Source: a virus. From it: a stretch of DNA of 27,183 bases. Position 1 is the stretch's first letter. The number at the start of each line of letters is the position of its first letter. The stretch is from IMG/VR virus record IMGVR_UViG_3300048587_001114, positions 1 through 27,183 of that record, one strand, 5' to 3'. Below the pieces are notes generated by a model. The model had not been told where the DNA came from. It was given only the letters and a program-made list of their open reading frames with translations, and did not search any database. Positions 8,424 through 16,312 of this stretch are shown piece by piece. The translations under genes were made by a program, and so were the position numbers.

Positions 8424-10696
8424 TACAGGTCCGCTCCCTTCATGGCGTAGGGCCCGGCGTCGTCGAGCGTCAGCACGATCGCCTGAGCCAGCCCGATCTG
8501 CTCGGTGACGCTGACCACCTGCGGGTAGACCGCCTGGTCGCCCGCGCCGACCGCGAACGAGTAGTTGCGGCCCCGCACGCCCTGGATCAGGTCGCCCAGG
8601 CGCCAGCGGTCGAACACCATCTGCCAGGTCGTGACCGAGCCGGACAGCACGCCCATGGACAGCACGTCACGCTGGCGCTCGGCCACGTCCCGCACCGTCG
8701 TGGCGGTAACCGCCCCGGCGCTGTTGATCGTGGGCAGCTTGGTCCAGGTGCCGTCGCCCAGGTAGTGATCGGCCGAGGCCCAACGCTCCTCGAGATCCAC
8801 GGGCAGCAGCTGCGCGGTGTAGTAGCGCGACGCACAGGTCGGCTGCCGACGCGCGTCGAAGCGAGCGGCGTGATCCGCTTCAACGCCGGCAGTCAAAGCG
8901 AACCGCAGCTGCTGCGACTTGATCAGCGCCCACCACGACTGCGCCACCGGCGGCGCCTGACCCGTGCCGAACGTCGCGTTGTTCACAGCCGCGAGGTTGC
9001 GCAGGTTGGTGAAGACAACGCCGAAGCCGTCCTTGAGCACGCTGAACTTCACCGTGCAGTGCTTCCAGGTCGTGCCGCCGTCCTCGCTGACCTGCAGGTA
9101 GTAGTCCTGGCCGATGGACGTGGCGGCCGGGTGCTTCAGCGGAAGGACCTGCCGCGGGCGCTTCATCCAGAACATTTCCGGGGGCTGCACGCCGTTGTTG
9201 TTGCGCTCGAGGTAAGCGGCGTTGTAGTCCAGCCCGGTCAGCGCGTTGAGCCCCATCTCCGCGGCGAAGTCGAACCCGTTGGGATCCTGCGCGTAGGGCC
9301 CGCTGGTGTAGCCCACGAAACCCGACGCGTGAGCCAGGCCCCACGCGCGGCCCACGTGCCCCCAGCGGTCGAACAGCACGCCGCCCTGCACGTGCTTGGC
9401 GTGGTAGGTGCTGGCGTCGGCCAGCTTCGCCTCGGTGACCTTGACCAGTTCGCCGTCGATCGCCGCGGAGTGCATGTCGCTCTCAGCCCAGAGCGGCAGG
9501 ATGCCCCACGTGTGCTCAATCACCACGCGGCCCACGCCGTAGATCTCGGTGGCCAGCTCGCTGCGGTCGACAATGCCCGTGATCTTGTTGACGGTGTTGG
9601 CGGCCAGCGTGGCTTCGGCGTCCGCGTCGGCCGCATCACTGCCGCGCTTGCCCAGGTCAACCCACTTGGCCGTGCCCTGGTTGCGCTGCCACACGCGCAG
9701 CTGGTACGGCCGCCAGTTGGCCTGCTGGGCTTCGCTGGCCGTCTCGTCAGCGCTCGACGCCGGATCGTCCACTGCAAGCGAGGCGCTCAGCTCACAGGCC
9801 CACAGCCAGTTGGCTGCGCGGCAGACGGCGTCGATCGCCGCCAGCACGCCCATGCCGTGCACGCTGACCTCGGGCAACTGGCGATCGCCGGCGTCGTGCG
9901 CCGCAGCGCCCAGCAACGCCAGCGTCTCGGGGGCGAGCATGACCACGCGAGGCTTGACGTCCGGCTGCGCGTCGGCGACGTGGGCGCCGTACAGCCAGCG
10001 GATCACGAGCGAAGCCAGGGCCTGGCGAAAGGTCCAGTACTGGCCGGCGGGATCGTCGTCGTGCGTGAACACGAACGCCCGCAGGTTGGCCACGCTCTCC
10101 ATGTAGCCGCCGGACGGGATGGCCGGCTTGATCTGGTGGTAGGGGTTGCGGTTGGGCCGGCCCCGGAAGTTGAACACCGCCGGCAGGCTCATCGACTCGA
10201 TCAGGCGTGAGCCGAAAGTCTCGTGCGCGACCCAGCGGCCGTAGACCAGGTGCTCGGTCTGGCGGTTCATCACTGTCGGCGTCCCGTGCGCCAGCAGCGT
10301 CACCTGCTCGCCGTTCTGCGGGTCTACCTGGAACTGGTGGCGGCGCAGCACGCCCTCAAATCGCAGCTTGCCCTTGGGCGGGTCGGTCGGCTCCTGCTGG
10401 ACCATGGGATCGGCCGGCGGGAACACTTCGACCCGAACCTGGTCGTCGGTGGAGAAAGCTTTCATGGCCTCTTCGAAGGCGACGGTGGTGTCGTCGATCG
10501 ATGGAGCCACGAAGGTGAACTGCGCCGACGCGCCGCGCAGCCCGATCGCGTTGACGATCGACTCGCAGCGCAGCCGGGGCTCGACCAGCCAGCCATCCTG
10601 CTCGCCGTTAAGCATCTGGGCGCCGTCGGCCAGCGGACGCCGGTAGACGATCTGCTGGACCTGGGCGACCACTAGTTGTGTCAGTTGCTCGGCCAT
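8423..10696 (-). CDS. large tail hub / baseplate-like protein, 757 aa
   Basis: This is the largest gene after the tape measure and the 147-aa protein, in the slot where siphophages encode the tail hub or tail-associated protein. The N-terminal part (about 20-160) resembles hub-type beta domains (VEPRLRCESIVNAIGLRGA, then KLRFEGVLRRHQF). The C-terminus (about 660-757) has the pattern WRLGDLIQGVRG followed by VxQVVSVTEQIGLAQAIVLTLDDAG, like the end domain of phage hub proteins that dock tip proteins. No lytic or peptidase motif was seen. The ATG at 10696 has only a weak ribosome-binding site; upstream in-frame codons would overlap the preceding gene. The exact family is uncertain. Confidence 0.65.
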   Translation of the reverse strand: MAEQLTQLVVAQVQQIVYRRPLADGAQMLNGEQDGWLVEPRLRCESIVNAIGLRGASAQFTFVAPSIDDTTVAFEEAMKAFSTDDQVRVEVFPPADPMVQQEPTDPPKGKLRFEGVLRRHQFQVDPQNGEQVTLLAHGTPTVMNRQTEHLVYGRWVAHETFGSRLIESMSLPAVFNFRGRPNRNPYHQIKPAIPSGGYMESVANLRAFVFTHDDDPAGQYWTFRQALASLVIRWLYGAHVADAQPDVKPRVVMLAPETLALLGAAAHDAGDRQLPEVSVHGMGVLAAIDAVCRAANWLWACELSASLAVDDPASSADETASEAQQANWRPYQLRVWQRNQGTAKWVDLGKRGSDAADADAEATLAANTVNKITGIVDRSELATEIYGVGRVVIEHTWGILPLWAESDMHSAAIDGELVKVTEAKLADASTYHAKHVQGGVLFDRWGHVGRAWGLAHASGFVGYTSGPYAQDPNGFDFAAEMGLNALTGLDYNAAYLERNNNGVQPPEMFWMKRPRQVLPLKHPAATSIGQDYYLQVSEDGGTTWKHCTVKFSVLKDGFGVVFTNLRNLAAVNNATFGTGQAPPVAQSWWALIKSQQLRFALTAGVEADHAARFDARRQPTCASRYYTAQLLPVDLEERWASADHYLGDGTWTKLPTINSAGAVTATTVRDVAERQRDVLSMGVLSGSVTTWQMVFDRWRLGDLIQGVRGRNYSFAVGAGDQAVYPQVVSVTEQIGLAQAIVLTLDDAGPYAMKGADL

Positions 10697-10701
10697 GGCG
10701 A

Positions 10702-11145
10702 TTACGGTTCTTCTTCCTCGGGTGGCAGCGGCACGAGCTGCATCCAGGTCCAGACGCACAGCCGGCGAAACGCCACGGTCCCTTCAGCGGCTTCCGCGCT
10801 GGGATTCGCAGGCTCCACCGGCCCCAACACGCGAAAGTCCTCCAGCTTGCATGGGTCGAACACGATGCCGTGGATCGTGACCTTGCTGGTCTCAGCCCGG
10901 TTGCGACGCTGGTCCCATTCGACAATCCGACGCAGCAAGGCGCCGTTGGCTGCGGTGTAGGTGGCGCCCTCGGCCACCAGGTAGCCGGTGATCTGCATCG
11001 AGCCAGGCTTCTCGCTACCCACCGTGACGAAGCGCTTGGCGATGCCAGGATGGTCGTTGACCTCGATCGTGCTGGGAGCCGGCGAAGGCTGGTGACGCCA
11101 GTCGATGCGATCGTTTACCGCGATGTCGTTGACGAGGTACTCCAT
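10702..11145 (-). CDS. tail protein between tape measure and hub, 147 aa
   Basis: The ATG overlaps the TGA stop of the tape measure by one base (TGATG). The gene lies where siphophages usually carry the distal tail protein or a small tail adaptor. The sequence shows a beta-rich N-terminus, a central segment VEWDQRRNRAETSKVTIHGIVFDPCKL and an acidic Pro/Glu tail (PLPPEEEEP). I do not recognise the family from motifs; a distal-tail or LysM-less adaptor role is suggested only by position. There is no signal peptide or membrane segment. Confidence 0.65.
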   Translation of the reverse strand: MEYLVNDIAVNDRIDWRHQPSPAPSTIEVNDHPGIAKRFVTVGSEKPGSMQITGYLVAEGATYTAANGALLRRIVEWDQRRNRAETSKVTIHGIVFDPCKLEDFRVLGPVEPANPSAEAAEGTVAFRRLCVWTWMQLVPLPPEEEEP

Positions 11146-13250
11146 CAGTCAAGCCTCCCCGTCGGCGACGTGAGGCGAGGCTCGCCATTGACGTACATGT
11201 TGGTGACGTTGACCGCTCCCTGCTGCTGTTCGATCCGCGAAATGAGGCCGCTGATGGTTGTTTTCAACTCATCAAGCCGTTCGGCGATCTCACGCTCACG
11301 CGCGGTGGGCTCGCGGTAAAACGACTTCGCGCGAGGGATACCGCCAGGCCCAGCGACCGTTCGAACTTCCGTTGGCCTTCGCAGGAGTTCTGTCCGCTTG
11401 TCGATCGCGGCATAAGCAGCCTCCAACGCATCCTCGCCAGTCAAACCGCCACTGCCCTCAAACAGAATCTCATCAAGCTTGGAGGCAAGCGCTCCCTCTC
11501 CAGAGGTCTGCAGGACCTCTTTGAGCTTGGACCGAACTGCGCCGCTCATCGCGCCGCCCAGATCTGACTGAGACAGTCCGGCGGCGGTGGTGCTAAACGC
11601 TCGCTCAGCCTGCGCAATTGACTCGGACGGCCCGGTGTTGAGACGACGGATCGTCTCCAAGCCCCTGCGGCGCAGAGCAGCGTCGTCCCCGAACTCCGAG
11701 CGAAACTGTATGAAGCTTTGATAGGTCGCAGTGCCGGGCGTGAGCAGTTCCTTCGAAGGGACATCCGCGGCAGCCTCAAAGCTGGCCTTTGACAAGAACT
11801 CTGCGCGTAGCGATGAATCAGCTTGAAGAGCAGCAATCGCTGCGTCTCCACGTTCAGATCGACCGAGGGATTCGAAGAACGCATTGATCTGGCGCGACAG
11901 GCTGATCTGCGCCGTGCGTGTCATCTCTCCCGTCCGGTCCGCTGCGCGATTCGAAATGGCAGCGAACATGCTGCCGGCGCTTTCGCGCGAGAAGCCGTTG
12001 CCCATAGCGCCCGTAACAGCTTGCGGAATGGTCGTGTCACCACGAGCGCCCACCACCCGCGACAGGCCGGCAACGGTCTGGAGATACCCAAACCCGACCA
12101 GGTTGTCGCGCGTACCAATGGCATTGGACGTGTCGCCAATCGCACCAGCGAGAACCGGAGCTCGCTCGGGTTGATCAGGGCGGATCTGCAACGCCAGCCC
12201 CACCAGGTCCGCAGAGCGCCCTTGATCGCCGCCGGTAGAGCTCATGGCGTCTGCCAACGACGACAAGACATTCGGCAGCGGCACCCCATACTTCCGCGAC
12301 AAGTCCTCGCCTGTCTGGCGCATCTTCGCGTACTCGGAATCAGAGGCGCCCGGCATGTTCAGCTTGAGGGTCCGCTCCGCGCTGGCAACCGTGACGTTTT
12401 CCTTGAACGCCTTGTCCTGCAACTGCACGATGAGCCGCAGCTCAGCCACGATCGCCTGGTAAGCCGCAAGGATGCTGCCTGCTCCGGTCAGCACGGGGAA
12501 CAGGCTGCCGGCAGCGCCACGCAAAAGCCCGAACGTGGCAGCCAGTGAACCGGTGGCGCCATCAGCTTCCACAGTAGCCTGCGTGGCGCCACGAATGGCT
12601 CGCGACATCTCCGACTCGATGCGGTCGCGTTCACGCAGTCGAGCGGCAATCCGTTCGATCATGCGGGCACGACGCTCGGCTGCCTGCTCAGCCGCCGCGT
12701 CGGCCTGCGTTCCTTGCGAGGTCAGGCGAGCAGCACGGTCCTGCTCAACGATCAGTTCTCGCAGACGGTCACGCAACCGCTGCTCCGAGTTGCCACGCCG
12801 TTCACTGCGTTGCGACGCACGATCCGTGGCTTCTGCCGAAACGCCTGACTGTGCGGCGCCATCAGCGTCGGCCTGCGTTGCCGCCCGCTGCGCTTCTGCC
12901 GCCTCGCGAACGCGGCGCGTCATCTCCGCCTGGATGTTGACCTCGCGGCCCAGCTCGTCCGTGATGCGCCGGATCTGATCCTCGCGGGCTTCGGCGATCG
13001 CGACCTCGGACTGGTCGATCGTCGCCCCCTCGCGGATGCTCTGCAGGTACGCGTCCTGAGCTCGAACCAGTTCCTCGAGGCGTGCCCGCAGATCCTGCTT
13101 GGAAGCCGACTGCTGCACCGCCGCCCGCGCGGAGAGCTCGCCGGCCTGCTGAGCCGCGAGCCCGAACTCCTGCTCCGCGCGGACCGCGTCCAACACGGGC
13201 TTGGTCGCCTGGTCGTCGGCCGTGATCCGGATTTTGACCTCTTCAGCCAT
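11145..13250 (-). CDS. tape measure protein, 701 aa
   Basis: Tape measure proteins set tail length and are ejected with DNA. The long N-terminal part (about residues 15-215) is an Ala/Arg/Glu/Gln-rich coiled coil. A hydrophobic stretch (about 228-268, with LLRGAAGSLFPVLTGAGSILAAY) is typical of the membrane-inserting part of tape measures. The rest is helical, with Ser/Gly/Thr-rich regions and a C-terminal tag ending RLTSPTGRLD. At 701 residues it is in the usual range for a medium-length siphophage tail. It starts only three bases after the stop of the putative tube gene, so there is no room for the usual tail-assembly chaperone pair. A truncated homologue of its C-terminus lies at the right edge of the window. 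Confidence 0.85.
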   Translation of the reverse strand: MAEEVKIRITADDQATKPVLDAVRAEQEFGLAAQQAGELSARAAVQQSASKQDLRARLEELVRAQDAYLQSIREGATIDQSEVAIAEAREDQIRRITDELGREVNIQAEMTRRVREAAEAQRAATQADADGAAQSGVSAEATDRASQRSERRGNSEQRLRDRLRELIVEQDRAARLTSQGTQADAAAEQAAERRARMIERIAARLRERDRIESEMSRAIRGATQATVEADGATGSLAATFGLLRGAAGSLFPVLTGAGSILAAYQAIVAELRLIVQLQDKAFKENVTVASAERTLKLNMPGASDSEYAKMRQTGEDLSRKYGVPLPNVLSSLADAMSSTGGDQGRSADLVGLALQIRPDQPERAPVLAGAIGDTSNAIGTRDNLVGFGYLQTVAGLSRVVGARGDTTIPQAVTGAMGNGFSRESAGSMFAAISNRAADRTGEMTRTAQISLSRQINAFFESLGRSERGDAAIAALQADSSLRAEFLSKASFEAAADVPSKELLTPGTATYQSFIQFRSEFGDDAALRRRGLETIRRLNTGPSESIAQAERAFSTTAAGLSQSDLGGAMSGAVRSKLKEVLQTSGEGALASKLDEILFEGSGGLTGEDALEAAYAAIDKRTELLRRPTEVRTVAGPGGIPRAKSFYREPTAREREIAERLDELKTTISGLISRIEQQQGAVNVTNMYVNGEPRLTSPTGRLD

Positions 13251-13253
13251 GGA

Positions 13254-13664
13254 TCAAGCCGGATCGGAGAAGGCGGCGGCAAGCGCCTTGCCGCTGAGCG
13301 TGAAGTTGCCCAGGTTGTCGCGCCGGGCCGACATGCTCGACCGCTCGTAGCTCACGTCGGTGAGGGTGACGATCTTGTCGGCGCCTGCGCCAGCGTTGCG
13401 AACGCGGGCGGTGACGTCGTCCTCTGCCTTGTCCAGCAGCGTGAGCAGCGTGGTCAACGAGCGAGACGAGATCTGCAGGGTGATCGGGCCTTCGTTGGTG
13501 CCAGCCCGCTCAAACTTGGTCGGCACCTCCTGCCCCTCTTTGCGGATGCCGATCAACGGCCCGCGAATCCGCGAGATCTCCAGCGTTTCAATGCCCGGGA
13601 ATGAGTCGGCCCCGTGCGTGAATGCCTTGACGTCGAATACTTGAACTTCAGCTTGCTCGGCCAT
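13254..13664 (-). CDS. putative major tail (tube) protein, 136 aa
   Basis: This small beta-rich protein lies directly upstream of the tape measure, the usual place for the tail tube subunit. The sequence has hydrophilic loops around alternating strands (ETLEISRIRGPLIGIRKEGQEV; GPITLQISSRSLTTLLTLLDKAEDD; KIVTLTDVSYERSSMSARRDN), compatible with the tube beta-sandwich plus helix fold. The ATG at 13664 has AAGGAG eight bases upstream, which makes the longer upstream in-frame start unlikely. Identity as tube is inferred from position, size and secondary-structure pattern, not from a diagnostic motif. Confidence 0.6.
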   Translation of the reverse strand: MAEQAEVQVFDVKAFTHGADSFPGIETLEISRIRGPLIGIRKEGQEVPTKFERAGTNEGPITLQISSRSLTTLLTLLDKAEDDVTARVRNAGAGADKIVTLTDVSYERSSMSARRDNLGNFTLSGKALAAAFSDPA

Positions 13665-13684
13665 GGCGGGTCTCCTTGCGCAGC

Positions 13685-14137
13685 TCAGGTGCTGCTGATG
13701 TTGCGGATGTAGGTGATGCGCCAACCGCAACTGATGTAGCCGGTCAGTTGCGCGGCGTCGGGATCGGGCATGATGCCGGGCTCCTGTTCGACCATGCTGA
13801 GCACGGTCGAGTCCAGGTCGCTCTCGGCCAGGGCTTCCATCTGGGCGTGCACCTGGTCGTAGAACTCCGAGAGCTGCATGAGCTGCGTCTGGGCCTTCGA
13901 GCGGTCGATGCTGATGAACGCGCCGACGATCACGATCAGTTCACGCTCACGCTTGTTGCCGTCCTTGCGCATGCCGTGGTCGCGATACCAGTGCACGAAC
14001 ACGACGGGGTTGTCGGCGCGGGCCTCGTCAGCGGCCGGGCGGCGAATGAGCACGCGATCCGCATGCAGCCCGCTGACTTCCAGCAGCCCGGTGCGGATCG
14101 CAGTGAGGATGTCGTTGCGAGTGTTGGTCGCGGGCAT
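13685..14137 (-). CDS. tail terminator / tail completion-like protein, 150 aa
   Basis: The gene lies between the gp10-like head-tail gene and the tube gene, the standard slot for the tail terminator of siphophages. The protein opens with a helix (TRNDILTAIRTGLLEV), followed by strands around VVFVHWYRDHG and ELIVIVGAFISID, a helix with SEFYDQVHAQMEAL, then a closing strand pair (ISCGWRITYIRNI). This alpha/beta order fits the gpU/terminator-like fold. The ATG at 14137 follows a GGGAG, two bases after the previous stop. The family is inferred, with moderate confidence. Confidence 0.6.
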   Translation of the reverse strand: MPATNTRNDILTAIRTGLLEVSGLHADRVLIRRPAADEARADNPVVFVHWYRDHGMRKDGNKRERELIVIVGAFISIDRSKAQTQLMQLSEFYDQVHAQMEALAESDLDSTVLSMVEQEPGIMPDPDAAQLTGYISCGWRITYIRNISST

Positions 14138-14139
14138 GC

Positions 14140-14826
14140 TCAAAACTCCCTCGCGAACCCGGTGAGCGACTGTTCGAGCAACGTGGTGAAACGAGGCGTC
14201 AGGTCCTGTGCGGTGCGGGCCAATGCGTCGGTGCCCTTGACAGTGACCTGGTTGAGCAGCACGAACAGCAGCTTGCCCTTGACGTCGCCCTTCTGCCGGC
14301 CGTTCTTGGTCGTCCGCTTGTAGGTGCCGCCGGTCCGCAGGAACGCCACCAGGTTGCCGCTGCGGCTTTCGAAGATGGACAGCAACTTGCCGCCTCGCGG
14401 GCCGCGCTGGGCCATGGCTTCGCGAGGACTCATGCGCATGATGCCCGAAGCGTCCAGGTTGTCGGCGATCGGCACCCACAGGTGCTTGGCGTTCTTGGGG
14501 CGGACGGTGGTCTCGCCCTGGTCCAGCAGCATGCGGGCATAGGGCACGCCCTCGCCGATGCCGAAGGTGCCGCTAAGCGGCTGGTCAAGCTCATGGGTCG
14601 CCTTGGCCCTCAGCATGCCGCTGCGGACCGCCAGCGGGGCGTTGCCCGCCCGCGACGACCGCCAGTCGCCTCCGGTGAGGTAGCGGGTCTGAAGCCACGC
14701 CTGAGCCTCGCCCAGCCCTTGGCGAAGGGCAGAGCCGATAGCCTGGCCAAGCCCGCGTGCGTTCTCCCGGTGGGCCAGGAGGACTCGCTGCGACTCAGGG
14801 CTGATGCCGATGACGGCCAGTGCCAT
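14140..14826 (-). CDS. HK97 gp10-like head-tail joining / tail morphogenesis protein, 228 aa
   Basis: Position after the connector and before the tail terminator, a helical N-terminus (about 10-50) with Arg and Gln, and a basic C-terminal domain match phage HK97 gp10-type minor structural proteins. Such proteins help join head and tail. It has a Lys/Arg/Gly-rich middle (KRTTKNGRQKGDVKGK) and no membrane segment. The ATG at 14826 overlaps the connector's TGA by one base (TGATG); the in-frame codon further upstream lies inside the connector gene and is rejected. The functional call rests on synteny and general character. Confidence 0.55.
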   Translation of the reverse strand: MALAVIGISPESQRVLLAHRENARGLGQAIGSALRQGLGEAQAWLQTRYLTGGDWRSSRAGNAPLAVRSGMLRAKATHELDQPLSGTFGIGEGVPYARMLLDQGETTVRPKNAKHLWVPIADNLDASGIMRMSPREAMAQRGPRGGKLLSIFESRSGNLVAFLRTGGTYKRTTKNGRQKGDVKGKLLFVLLNQVTVKGTDALARTAQDLTPRFTTLLEQSLTGFAREF

Positions 14827-15449
14827 CAGATCAACCTCCTGATCCACGGCTCGCACGCGGCGATGAGGCTCGGGTCGACATCCTGGTCACGTGCGAGCCA
14901 CTGCCCGCCGCTGCCGGCGTCGAGCTGGCGCAGGCCAGAGCGGCGATCGACGTTGAGGCGACGGACAGCTTCCACCACGATCGCGCGTTGCAGATCCTCG
15001 GGCGGCAGGAACGCGCCCTCCGGCACGGACTCAGTGTCCGGGTCGATCCAGCCTGCGGTGTAGATGACCTGAATGGTTTTGAAGCCATCCGTCCAGACGT
15101 CATCGGTCCTGCGCAAGTAGCCTCGCTGCTGGTTGACTACGTAGTCCGTATCAGCCACTAGAGCGATGACACTGGCGAAGCCGGCTGTCGTCGTAAACAC
15201 ACCGGCATCCTTGACCGATGTCACCGACTCAATGGGCAGCCTGCTCAAGAAAAGCCGGCGGCGACGGCCGAACACTTCGGGGTACTCGGTGACGTTGACG
15301 GCTCGCATGATCGCACCGGGCCGGCCCATAAGGCGAGCGGCCGTTGCGGTCACCGCCACGAGCAACGCCGTCAACGAGGCTTCAGCCCCGTCCTCGTTCA
15401 TGTTGGCGAGCGACTGCAGGTCAGCGAGTTTTGCGAGCTTGTCGGCCAT
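14826..15449 (-). CDS. gp6-like head-tail connector protein, 207 aa
   Basis: The segments LPIESVTSVKD, DTDYVVNQQRGYLRR, VIYTAGW and DLQRAIVVEAVRRLNVDRRSGLRQ are the typical landmarks of the HK97 gp6 / adaptor family (phage gp6-like head-tail connector), which forms a ring under the portal. In that family a run of helices carrying the portal-docking surface is followed by a beta hairpin. The gene follows the small 62-aa gene and precedes the gp10-like gene, the expected order. The start has only a weak ribosome-binding site. This is one of the more secure structural calls in the tail-joining block. Confidence 0.7.
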   Translation of the reverse strand: MADKLAKLADLQSLANMNEDGAEASLTALLVAVTATAARLMGRPGAIMRAVNVTEYPEVFGRRRRLFLSRLPIESVTSVKDAGVFTTTAGFASVIALVADTDYVVNQQRGYLRRTDDVWTDGFKTIQVIYTAGWIDPDTESVPEGAFLPPEDLQRAIVVEAVRRLNVDRRSGLRQLDAGSGGQWLARDQDVDPSLIAACEPWIRRLI

Positions 15450-15455
15450 GGCGAA

Positions 15456-15644
15456 TCACTTGCGGCTGGGAGCCTTGATGGCACGGTCGGTCACTTCGCC
15501 CTTCAACGGAGCGAACTCCGCGGGGTCGATGCCCGAGGCGGTGGCCTGAGGCAGCGTGAACGTTTCACCGGCCTGCCGGCCGGCAACGTTCCGGCGAAGC
15601 TGCACAATCGTGTTTTGAGTCTGGGGCTTGGTTTCTTCGGCCAT
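15456..15644 (-). CDS. small hypothetical phage protein, 62 aa
   Basis: This short gene sits between the putative decoration gene and the connector. The ATG has AAAGGA about eight bases upstream and the stop lies six bases before the connector start. The protein is hydrophilic, with a central stretch NVAGRQAGETFTLPQATASGIDPAEFAPL that looks like a small beta/turn module, and basic ends. Similar tiny Ala/Gly proteins occur between capsid and connector genes in many siphophages; the role is unknown. Confidence 0.65.
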   Translation of the reverse strand: MAEETKPQTQNTIVQLRRNVAGRQAGETFTLPQATASGIDPAEFAPLKGEVTDRAIKAPSRK

Positions 15645-15685
15645 AAAAGCGTCCTTTCGATTCGGAGTTAAGCGGCCTTCAGCGG

Positions 15686-15728
15686 CCGTTCAAAGCCCGC
15701 CCCCGGGGGGGGGCGGGTTGTTGAACGG
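15686..15728 (-). terminator. long GC-rich hairpin after the putative decoration gene
   Basis: CCGTTCAA pairs with TTGAACGG at the base, and CCCGCCCCC pairs with GGGGGCGGG above a small internal mismatch, giving about 17 pairs with a tract of nine G in the centre. On the minus strand the upper stem is followed by CTTTG, only weakly T-rich, so it could be a terminator, an attenuator or an mRNA-stabilising structure between the capsid genes and the connector/tail genes. Confidence 0.5.
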
Positions 15729-15737
15729 TCGATGGGA

Positions 15738-16184
15738 TCAGCCACGCACCACAGCCAGGGCGCCCAGGTCGGTCGCGGGGACTCCGACGTTCGTGAAGAA
15801 GCCAACGGCGGAGAAGTAGGTGCCGGCGTCGCCGTTGCCGGCCTTGGCCTGCAACTGCAGGTACCGGGCGTGCGGCTGCTTCAGGTCCACGATGATGACG
15901 ATCGGCTTGTTGTCGTCATTGGCGCCGGGCACGACGCTGTCCAAAGCGTCGAGCAGTTCGGTGGGGGTGCCGGCCAGCGTGGTGGCATCCGTCTTCGTCT
16001 CGCTTTGCATCACCTTGAGCACGGCCATGTCCGCGTCGATCGAGCCGATCAGCCCGACGAAGACGAGCGACTGGGCGCCACCTGCAAGAGCGGTGTCAAC
16101 GACGTACGACACGTAGTCGGCGTTGTCCTTGATCACGCCCGGCGAAATGGCCGCCACGATCTTCATGTGTTCAAACGGCTGCAT
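15738..16184 (-). CDS. putative head decoration / capsid-associated protein, 148 aa
   Basis: It is the first gene after the major capsid protein, the usual position for a capsid-stabilising decoration protein. The body (about 8-148) is a small alpha/beta domain, with AISPGVIKDNADYVSYVVDTA, IVIIVDLKQPHARYLQLQAKAG and a C-terminal strand ending GALAVVRG. The last region, RYLQLQA to ALAVV, matches the general pattern of the common post-capsid family whose members carry xRYIRVxxxVxG. AAGGAA lies nine bases before the ATG at 16184. The decoration role is inferred, since the family lacks a diagnostic motif. Confidence 0.6.
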   Translation of the reverse strand: MQPFEHMKIVAAISPGVIKDNADYVSYVVDTALAGGAQSLVFVGLIGSIDADMAVLKVMQSETKTDATTLAGTPTELLDALDSVVPGANDDNKPIVIIVDLKQPHARYLQLQAKAGNGDAGTYFSAVGFFTNVGVPATDLGALAVVRG

Positions 16185-16252
16185 AGGTCAGGTTCCTTGT
16201 CCAAGTTTCTGGTGTGAGATTCCGGCTGCCTAGCTACACTGGATGCTGACAA

Positions 16253-16302
16253 CTCCGGTTGCCCGGAGACGCCCGCGAGGCTCTTACCCTCGCGGGCGTT
16301 TT
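16253..16302. terminator. two adjacent perfect hairpins between the capsid and decoration genes
   Basis: CTCCGG (16253-16258) pairs with CCGGAG across a TTGC loop. Immediately after, CGCCCGCGAGG (16270-16280) pairs perfectly with CCTCGCGGGCG (16288-16298) around a 7-base loop, and is followed on the plus strand by TTTTA. Only the plus-strand reading has the T-tract of an intrinsic terminator; on the minus strand the stems would lie in the mRNA after the capsid stop and may act as a stabiliser or partial attenuator. Confidence 0.55.
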
Positions 16303-16312
16303 ACGCTTGGGA

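Noticed and set aside
8417-10210. Plus-strand open frame of about 597 codons opposite the hub-like gene
   Set aside because: It is the antisense shadow of a GC-rich gene. The product is Arg/His/Gly/Val-rich with no fold or motif, and the minus-strand frame has clear tail-protein character and coupling to its neighbours.
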